From: Salpingoeca rosetta
Taxonomy: Eukaryota; Opisthokonta; Choanoflagellata; Craspedida; Salpingoecidae
Length of the DNA stretch: 35,000 nucleotides
Reading direction: 5' to 3'
NCBI RefSeq assembly: GCF_000188695.1
Contig: NW_004754932.1
Span: 1,190,583-1,225,582 of the forward strand
The first letter of the stretch is position 1. Each line of letters starts with the position of its first letter. Of the stretch, positions 28,821 to 35,000 are shown in pieces. The notes under the pieces are model-generated. The model saw nothing but the letters and a program-made list of their open reading frames with translations, had not been told where the DNA came from and did no database searches. A program made the translations under genes and the position numbers.

Positions 28821-29139
28821 GCGCGCGCGCGCATGTTCCTTGCAGCATGTGTATCACCAGATGGAAGAATACTCTGAGCGCGTTGCCCACCGCGTGCTGG
28901 CTGCTGTTGATTCGCTCAAGCAGGACCTCAGGCGCTCCTCGCAAAGCATCCCATCATTCCCCGCACGCCAGCAGGCGCAGCAGGCGCAGCAAAACCAAGG
29001 GCGGCAAGGCACCGGCAATGGCGGTGGCAACGGCAAGGAGCAGCCGTCGCTGTTCACCGTTGTTGTCACCGCCGCGCTTGTGGCTGGTGCCGTTGTTGGT
29101 GTCACGTCTTCCCTCCTGCACCGCACTAACGCCGTGTGA
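27330..29139 (+). CDS. NECAB-like EF-hand protein with C-terminal membrane anchor
   Basis: Six exons: 27330-27402, 27569-27703, 27930-28027, 28184-28240, 28462-28575 and 28846-29139, joining to 256 codons. Two EF-hands are complete: loop DKNDDGRLSYDE at 22-33 and DTDGNGYIDTTE at 56-67, with acidic residues at all chelating positions, so Ca2+ binding is likely. The next part (LAQWFTANLG, LEQLTLNLRHSL, TTAFLLRQ, LSHVTDELSAAHEDL) aligns by pattern with the helical region after the EF-hands in NECAB proteins. A coiled-coil-like segment and a Gln/Gly-rich linker follow. Residues about 228-250 are hydrophobic (LFTVVVTAALVAGAVVG) and followed by HRTNAV: a tail-anchor-like segment that NECABs lack. 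The ABM (monooxygenase-like) domain of NECABs is absent. A 15-base microexon before exon 5 was considered and left out. Confidence 0.75.
27705..27805. repeat. GTTGATGGTTGA minisatellite in NECAB-like intron 2
   Basis: Degenerate 12-base TTGAGTTGATGG units with GTTGGTGTTTGAG variants fill the first half of the intron. Confidence 0.75.
28313..28354. repeat. (CTTC)n in NECAB-like intron 4
   Basis: About ten tetranucleotide copies, forming an extended polypyrimidine tract upstream of exon 5. Confidence 0.9.
28780..28832. repeat. (CA)(CGCA)(CA)(CG) run before NECAB-like exon 6
   Basis: Alternating purine-pyrimidine sequence: CA, then CGCA tetramers, CA, and finally CG, ending 13 bases before the exon 6 acceptor. 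Confidence 0.85.
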
Positions 29140-29287
29140 GCAGCCGGGGGGGGGGGGTTGGCGCTCCCCTTCCTCGTCCTCGTCCTCGTCCTCCTTCTCC
29201 TTGCTTGCGTGTTACGTCGTTGTTCATAAAGCAAGTGTATGTTGTGTGTGTGTGTGTGTGTACGTCTGTGTGTGTGTTTGTTCGTAC

Positions 29288-29344
<57 letters not shown>

Positions 29345-29526
29345 CGACACCTGCTTTGCATGATGTCTTCTTCATCCTTTCTGTGCCTTTCTTGCTTGCT
29401 TTGGGTTGCTGAAAATTGTGAGTTACATAGTAAATTTTCCGCAACCGCGTGCAACAGGCAACAGGCAGGGGGAAGCATTTTCACCTATCACAGAGCGCAC
29501 CACCCCAGCACCCATCACATACCATC
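29140..29526. other. Intergenic region, NECAB-like / TIM9
   Basis: 387 bases between two plus-strand genes, with G9 at 29146, TCCTCG repeats at 29170-29200, and (TG)n at 29244-29342. It includes the 3' UTR of the upstream gene and the TIM9 promoter. No coding signal was seen. Confidence 0.5.
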
Positions 29527-30592
29527 ATGGACCTGAACCAACTTCCCCCGGAGCAGCGTGCCCAGATTGAGGCCCAGCTGCAGCGACGACAGGTCAGCCT
29601 GCGACAAAAGGGGGAGAAAGCGTGTGTGTGTGTTTGGGGGGGGGGGTAGGTGCACATACTCCGCTTCTGGCTTGGAAAGTGTTGTCGAGACACACACACA
29701 CACAAACATGCTATGTTTGATTGACGCGACCGTGTGATTGTGCTCGCACGTGATCGTTGGAATGGTCGCAGGTTTCCGACTTTATCTCCTTGTACAACCG
29801 GCTGACAGAGCAGTGCTTCAACGCCTGCTGCAACGAATTCACGTCCAGAAAACTGACGGGCCAGCAGGTGTGTGTTTCTACCATGCTCATGTGTGTGTGT
29901 GTGTGCGTTCCATGCGATTTCAATGCCTCAAGCACATTATGGTTCACCCTTGACAGCGAAGGCGCTTGGCGCTTGGTTTTCCTTCTTGGTTCGATTCTCT
30001 CCCCCTCCCTTTCTCTCGTCCTTTTTGCTTCCTTCGCTCTCTGTCACTTGTGCTGTTTGTTCTCTTCCCACCCCTTTCCCCTCTCGTCCTTGTTTTGTTT
30101 TCTTCCGTCTGAAACAAGTACTAATCCATTCCCGTCGTTAATCGAGTGACTGCGGATGGTTCGCTTTCTTGTGAGATCAATTTGGAGCAATTATCCTAGA
30201 GGCCTGCGCTTGATTCCCCGTGCCATGTCCTCTTGGAACGCTTCAAGACACCACCACCACTTCTTTTTTGTGCTGGTCCACTTCTTACCTTCTCCTTTTT
30301 TTTCTCTCTTTTTCATCCTTATCAAAAGCGCGCACACACACACGCACGCACACGCACGCACCCGACACACGCACACGCACGCACGCACGCACACACACGC
30401 ACACACACGCACACACACGCACACACATTCACCTCGCAACACACTCATTCTTTTGCACTCGTGTGTGCCCGTCTGTAGAAATCGTGTGTGGAGAACTGCG
30501 TGGGCAAGTTCTTCGTTGCATCACAGCGTATTGGTCAGAGGTTCCAGGAGGCACAAGCACACGCGGCGACCATGGCCCAGCAAGGCATGTGA
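29527..30592 (+). CDS. TIMM9: TIM9, small Tim chaperone of the mitochondrial intermembrane space
   Basis: Three exons: 29527-29592, 29772-29867 and 30479-30592, joining to 91 codons (human TIM9 is 89). The protein carries the twin CX3C signature of small Tims: Cys37-x3-Cys41 in EQCFNACCNEF and Cys57-x3-Cys61 in KSCVENCVGKF, which form two intramolecular disulphides after import by Mia40. FISLYNRLTEQCF and ASQRIGQRFQEAQ match TIM9 rather than TIM10, TIM8 or TIM13. With TIM10 it forms a hexamer that escorts hydrophobic carrier precursors to TIM22. No presequence, as expected. The small exons explain why no long ORF shows it. Confidence 0.93.
30330..30430. repeat. (CACG)/(CA) repeat in TIM9 intron 2
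   Basis: CA with CGCA tetramers, ending about 50 bases before the exon 3 acceptor. The intron upstream also has a long pyrimidine-rich stretch (29980-30120). Confidence 0.85.
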
Positions 30593-31132
30593 GCAGCCCC
30601 CAATGACAAGTAAGGACAACCAGCCAAGTCTTGTGCGAGCAACAAGCAAAGTAGTTTGATTGGATGGACGGATGGATGGATCACGTTGTGGCAGGAGAAC
30701 AACGCGCCACAGCTTATCGAAAGCGTGTGTGTTGATTTGTTCAGTCGATGTTGATGCATGCGTGTGCGATGTGATGCAAAGTGTTGTGGGCACTTGTGCA
30801 CTCGGTTAAGTGTGTGCGCATGTGCCTGGCTGCGTTTACGTGATGTTTGATCAACAGTACACCCGTAACCAATGCTTCGATCGAACAGCTGGAAGAGGGG
30901 ACAAGGGGGTATGCACAAGAAAAGCAAGGAAGCGGGCAGAGGGGGTTGATTGACAGCAGAACACACGTGCGTGCGTGCGTGTGAGAGTGCAAATGTGCGT
31001 CATAACACAAGCAAAGGTGAAGTACTCCACAATGGAGGGTGCACATTGTAACAACGTGCTAATCGAGAGGAAATACAACAGGGCAACAAGATGGTTGTAA
31101 CACGTCAACACGCGAGGACAAGGGTGCGTGGT
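30593..31132. other. Convergent intergenic region, TIM9 / PHO80-like cyclin
   Basis: 540 bases with the 3' UTRs of two convergent genes. GGATGGAT units occur at 30660-30680. No coding frame of convincing composition was seen. Confidence 0.5.
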
Positions 31133-31640
31133 TCAGGCATGTTGTGCGTCATGATTTGATTGGTGTTGGTGTTGGTGCTGGTGTTGTTGGTTGGCGCTGT
31201 CTGTGTCATGTTGTGGTGCGTGAGCACCACGAACATCATCACCATCGCTACCACCACCACCACCACCACCACCACCACTGCTCCTTGCACCCTCGCCATT
31301 CATCTCTCTCTCAACGTTATTGCTACCGTCACCACCACTCACCCCTCTTTCCTTCTCAAGCTTCTGCTTCTGCTGATCATCATCATCACCACCACCACCA
31401 TCATCACCATCAACATACTCACCATCATCACCACCATCAACACCACTACCATCATCACCACCATCCTCCTCTTCGTCTTCACTGCACAGCCTGTTCAGCA
31501 CCTCCGTTGCCTCGAGTGCCAACCGCTCCACGCGACCAACCCGCACCCACGACGATGGGTCCACCTCCGGCGGCTGCTCCCACGCCGCCACCTCCCCCGC
31601 TACAAACCGCTGCAGCTGTACACGCCAGGCGTGTTGTGTG

Positions 31641-31677
<37 letters not shown>

Positions 31678-31682
31678 GTGTG

Positions 31683-31726
<44 letters not shown>

Positions 31727-32232
31727 GTGTGTGTGTGTGTGTGAATGTGTGGCGAAACAGCGTGTCCGCCAAACGCATCATAATCGCTCCACCAACCAAC
31801 ACGAACACCTCACATGTCTTCTGTCGGAAACGAGCTGTGCTGGCGGCAAACACGCGTTCTTCTCCAGCAGCTTCAGCATCTCCTGTGCACGTGTGATGGG
31901 ACCGCACGTGCAGATGTGTGCATTTGCATGTGTGTGTGTCAATCGTGAGGCTGTAGCTGTGTGTTGAACGAGTACATGCGCGCGTGTTGAATGCACATGA
32001 GCGTGTTGGATGTGTACATGTGTGTGTGTGTGTGTTGTGCGACTCACGAGTTCGAGAAGGAGCATGGTGCCCGCGGAGAGGCCTGCGATCTTGGAGTAGC
32101 GGCGCTGAGGGACAACACGCACACACGCGAACAAAGGCATGAAGTGAGGCGAGATGTGCAAAGGAGAGGCACGCAACAAGCAGACAGGCGGCACATCAAC
32201 ACAAGCACACACAGACACACACAAACACAAAC

Positions 32233-32263
<31 letters not shown>

Positions 32264-32612
32264 GACACACACACAGACACACAAACGGCGCGTACGTTTG
32301 TGTAGAGGACATCATTGCACATCTTCATGGCGATGAGCAGACAGGTGGCGACGATGCGATGCGCCAACTTATCGGAAAAGACCATGTTGTGTGTCTGATC
32401 ACGGAACAAGTCAACACAAACACACACACACGCAGTGAAGATAGCAACGCAGCGCAAAGCTGTCAGCGAACACATGGAACGAGGCTGTAGTGCGCCACAG
32501 TGCACGCAAAAAAAAAGAGCTTTGCGATGCACACAAGTCTACCACAACACATCAACGCATACACACAGACACTCACTCAGCACACATCAACCCACATCAA
32601 CCCACATCAACG

Positions 32613-32678
<66 letters not shown>

Positions 32679-32953
32679 CTAACCTGGTAGAGGGCGCGAA
32701 TGTAGGAAGGGATGCAGAGGACGGCCTCCGTGCCGACTTTTGCCAGCCGCCACATACGAATGATGTAGTCCCGCAAGGAGATGGGCACGGGCCGGGTGAG
32801 GTAAAAGTTGTGGAACAGGCGCGGATCCTCCTTGGTCTCTGGTGGGAAGTAGGTGTTGTGCTGCATCATGGCCTGCAGGTAGTCGGCCGTTTGATGCACA
32901 ATCGCCTCCTCATCCCAAAACCCATCGTCATCCGTGCTTGGATTCGCGTCCAT
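31133..32953 (-). CDS. PHO80-like (P/U-type) cyclin with low-complexity tail
   Basis: Five exons: 32953-32684, 32394-32296, 32104-32048, 31882-31814 and 31615-31133, joining to 325 codons. The cyclin box covers residues about 40-175. It shows PISLRDYIIRMWRLAKV, CIPSYIRALYQ, then LAHRIVATCLLIAMKMCNDV, LYTN and RRYSKIAGLSAG, then LLLELEMLKLLEKNACL. The order of S-x-x-D-Y/F-I-x-R, HR-x-x-x-x-x-L-I/V-A-x-K and YSK-I/V-A-G is that of Pho80/Pcl, plant CYCP and animal cyclin-Y-related proteins, which activate Pho85/CDK5- or CDK14-type kinases. The last exon adds about 110 residues of Asp/Gly/Ser/Gln/His low complexity encoded by triplet repeats. The start is the ATG before DANPSTDDDGF; upstream Mets lie in promoter-like sequence. 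The partner kinase cannot be told from this window. Confidence 0.8.
31233..31465 (-). repeat. Coding GGT/GAT triplet-repeat region of the cyclin tail
   Basis: CAC and ATC triplets on the plus strand encode nine Gly in a row and Asp/Gly mixtures on the minus strand. A CACCAA-type repeat just downstream encodes alternating Gln-His before the stop. Confidence 0.85.
31630..31743. repeat. (TG)n in cyclin intron 4
   Basis: Interrupted TG runs on the plus strand, (CA)n in the sense of the gene, close to the exon 5 acceptor. Confidence 0.85.
32198..32285. repeat. (CA)/(CAGA) repeat in cyclin intron 2
   Basis: CA with regular CAGACA and CAAACA units. The sense strand reads TG-rich shortly after the donor. 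Confidence 0.85.
32613..32675. repeat. (CA)n in cyclin intron 1
   Basis: Pure CA run of about 62 bases, 9 bases inside the intron from the donor at 32683. Confidence 0.9.
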
Positions 32954-33706
32954 GGCTGGCGACGTGTGGTTGAGAATGGTGGATGGTTGCGGGTGGGACG
33001 GCGGCCTCCGTGGCGCTTGCGACGAATCTGTTGTGTTCGGGAACAAGCCGACACTTGTTCGAGCCTGAACAATTGCTCGCTTCCTTGTTGTTGCTGCTGC
33101 ACTTGTGCTTCGTGCACTTGGTTGCGTGTGGTGCGTGTGCGCCTTGATGAACAAGAACGGTCTGTCTATTTGCGCGCTCGTTCGCTCGTTCGCAGAGAGC
33201 TGCTTTTGTTCCCCTGGTGTTGCGCCGTGCTTTGGGCCTGGTGTGTCACAGAAATAAAACAACCTTGCTTGCCCACTCGCTTGCTTGTTGCTCGCTTGTG
33301 CGCCGTATTGGTTGCGTACGCGGCGTGACAAAGCGGTACGGGTGTGGTGTGGCTTGGTGGTGGCGGACCAAATTGGATGGGCGGAAGACGAAGGACGCCT
33401 GCCTGCTGTGCTTGGTTCGTTGTGGTGGGAAGTGGCTGGTTGCTGGATGAGCACGAAAAGTGGTTTAAAATATACATGAAATTCTACAAACACACCTAAT
33501 TGCGCTCGCAGCTGTTTTGCTTGCTGTTGTGTTCTTCACTTCTTCCACTGACACAACAACCCAAACGACGACGACAGAACAACAGAAGAAAGGTGCACCA
33601 TACGTTCACACGCAGACGGAGACACGCACGGAGACACGCTCAGAGATACGCTCAGACACACGCTCAGAGATACGCACAGAGACACATAGAGACACGCACA
33701 GAGGAG
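32954..33706. promoter_or_regulatory. Head-to-head region, PHO80-like cyclin / SDR
   Basis: 753 bases between divergent start codons. A TTTAAAATATACAT element at 33464 is the most AT-rich spot in the vicinity and lies about 240 bases before the SDR ATG; it could be a core promoter element. Downstream, GAGACACGCACAGA/GCTCAGAGATAC purine-rich repeats (33617-33703) would form the SDR 5' UTR. An AATAAA at 33251 is not near a gene end. Confidence 0.45.
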
Positions 33707-34600
33707 ATGACGGTGAGCTTGGTGACTGGCGGGAACCGTGGGATTGGGCTGGCAATCTGCAAGGCATTGGTGGAGCGCTCCAAAGACAACGTGGTGTGGA
33801 TGGGCGCACGCAACCCCGAGCGCGCAGCAGAGGCCCTGGCAACATGGAAGAGCAGTGGCGTGGATGAGAGCGCCCGTGAGCGCGTGCACCTCGTGCAGCT
33901 GGACGTGACAGACCAGGCGTCCGTGGACGCGGCGGCTGCCTACTTCAAGGCGCACGACGTCACACTGGACGTCCTCGTCAACAACGCCGGCGTGGCCCTG
34001 GACCTGCCGTGGAGCAAGCACCCTCCAACCGCTGCCACCTGCGACACGACCATGGCGGTCAACGTGCGCGGCGTGCAGCGCGTGTTCCATGCAATGCGGC
34101 CCTTGCTGGCCAAGGACGCGCGGGTGGTGAACGTCTCCTCCGGTGCGGGTCCCATGAACATGGAGAAGACAAGCGAGACCCGACAGGCTACCTTGCTTGC
34201 CGACGACTTGACCGAAGACACGCTGGACACGCTCGTGGAGGAGTTTAGCGCGGAGTACAAACAGGCCGTGGATGAGAGCGCCAAGGCGTCCACGACCCTG
34301 CCGTGTGCGTCGCCCACTGGCTGGTGGCTGCAGGCGTACGGGTTTTCCAAGGCCGCCGTCAACGCGCTCACGCACATCTGGGCACGCGACAACAAGGACC
34401 TGCTCGTCACTTGCTGCACGCCCGGCCTTGTCGACACGGATATGGTGGCCAGCTACACGGGCAGCAGCACCAAGAAGAGCCCGGAGGAGGGAGCCGCCAC
34501 GCCTGTCTGGCTGGCAACGGCGCCGCGCCAGGACATCCAGAACGGACGCATGTACGGCAACGACTGCAAGCTCTTGCCATGGGTCGGATACAGCTCATAA
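33707..34600 (+). CDS. Short-chain dehydrogenase/reductase, carbonyl reductase (CBR1) type
   Basis: A single exon of 297 codons. The start is the ATG in GAGGAGATGACG, right before the Rossmann fold; the frame extends upstream but only as 5' UTR-like repeat. NAD(P)-binding TGGNRGIG lies at 7-14 and NNAG at about 92-95. The active-site Ser is in NVSSGAG (144/145), and YGFSK gives Tyr211 and Lys215. The gap from Ser to Tyr (about 66 residues) is much longer than in ordinary SDRs and matches the insertion that makes carbonyl reductase 1-type enzymes monomeric. ARNPERA after the second strand (Arg35) fits NADPH. PGLVDTDM follows the active site as usual. It likely reduces carbonyls of quinones or xenobiotic ketones in the cytosol; the substrate cannot be deduced. 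It is the only single-exon gene here besides the PPR-like one. Confidence 0.92.
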   Translation: MTVSLVTGGNRGIGLAICKALVERSKDNVVWMGARNPERAAEALATWKSSGVDESARERVHLVQLDVTDQASVDAAAAYFKAHDVTLDVLVNNAGVALDLPWSKHPPTAATCDTTMAVNVRGVQRVFHAMRPLLAKDARVVNVSSGAGPMNMEKTSETRQATLLADDLTEDTLDTLVEEFSAEYKQAVDESAKASTTLPCASPTGWWLQAYGFSKAAVNALTHIWARDNKDLLVTCCTPGLVDTDMVASYTGSSTKKSPEEGAATPVWLATAPRQDIQNGRMYGNDCKLLPWVGYSS

Positions 34601-34800
34601 CGCCGTGTGTGTGTGTGTGTGTCTGTATGTCTGTGTGTGTCTGTATGTCTGTGTGTGTCTGTATGTCTGCGTGTGCTTTTGTGTGTGTTCTGTGTGTGCT
34701 TTTGTGTGTGTGTGTCTGTGTGCCTGTGTGTGTGTGTGTGTGTGTCTGTGTGTCTGTGTGTCTGTGTGTCGGTCTGCCTGACTGCATGCATGCATGCATG
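34601..34800. repeat. (TG)/(TGTC) repeats downstream of the SDR
   Basis: TG run, three copies of a 20-base GTCTGTATGTCTGTGTGT-type unit (34620-34670), two GTGTGCTTTTGTGTGTG units, then TGTGTGTC and GCATGCAT runs. Probably 3' UTR or intergenic. Confidence 0.8.
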
Positions 34801-35000
34801 CCTGCCTGTCTGTGTCTACGCCCGTCACTTCGTTTGTCTCTGCGACTGTGTACGTGCGCTTCGTGGCCAGTTATTCCCACCCCGCCCGCGCACGTTCCTC
34901 CCTCTGCAGCTCCGTTCTCTCCTGCACTCTTCCTCATCGCATCCCATATTGCGTTTGTTTACTGTCAGCAACTGCACGCTTACTCGCCGCTGACCTTGCA
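34801..35000. other. Right-edge sequence without a recognised gene
   Basis: Pyrimidine-rich unique sequence after the repeats. No exon can be supported before the window ends. Confidence 0.4.

Noticed and set aside
32597..33493. A 298-codon ORF extending the cyclin N-terminus far upstream
   Set aside because: The upstream 180 codons are low-complexity, non-conserved sequence in the promoter region shared with the SDR. The ATG at 32953 begins the compact acidic N-terminus next to the cyclin box.
33500..33706. Upstream extension of the SDR ORF (about 69 codons, Arg/Thr/His-rich)
   Set aside because: It is GACACGCACAGA repeat sequence. SDRs of this family begin right before the glycine-rich loop, as the ATG at 33707 does.

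Overview
This is nuclear DNA from an intron-rich, moderately GC-rich eukaryote. Genes have many short spliceosomal introns and are packed a few hundred bases apart. Gene content is animal-like: peroxisomal acyl-CoA oxidase, VPS45, TIM9, a lysosomal-type gamma-glutamyl hydrolase and a NECAB-like EF-hand protein. It also holds proteins tied to cilia and microtubules (CCDC181-like, MAP10-like, CNBD2-like). Together with the extreme density of (CA/TG)n microsatellites, this suggests a flagellated unicellular relative of animals; a choanoflagellate is my best guess. That assignment is inference, not proven by the sequence.

Layout, left to right: 1-364, exons of a minus-strand gene running off the left edge; 1168-3303 (-), cyclic-nucleotide-binding-domain protein; 3681-5576 (-), PPR-like protein with polyQ; 5833-8102 (+), gamma-glutamyl hydrolase, 6 exons; 9043-12894 (-), CCDC181-like protein, 9 exons; 13354-17951 (-), VPS45, 14 exons; 18123-23747 (+), acyl-CoA oxidase, 17 exons, ending in a PTS1 signal; 24155-26983 (-), MAP10-like protein, 4 exons; 27330-29139 (+), NECAB-like EF-hand protein with a predicted C-terminal membrane anchor, 6 exons; 29527-30592 (+), TIM9, 3 exons; 31133-32953 (-), PHO80-like cyclin, 5 exons; 33707-34600 (+), short-chain dehydrogenase of carbonyl-reductase type, one exon. 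For every multi-exon model the exon phases close exactly and the total length is a multiple of three.

The genes are not an operon or one pathway; they are housekeeping and ciliary genes. Head-to-head pairs recur (PPR/GGH, VPS45/ACOX, MAP10/NECAB-like, cyclin/SDR) and leave 171 to about 750 bases that must hold both promoters. Between these lie convergent pairs. Most non-coding DNA is microsatellite: (TG)n often begins at or just after 5' splice sites, and (CA)n, sometimes followed by (CG)n, lies before acceptors. I saw no transposon, RNA gene, CRISPR array or viral sequence. I found no convincing undescribed multi-gene system. The more unusual items are a GC-AG intron, a tail-anchored NECAB-like protein, and the repeat/intron architecture.
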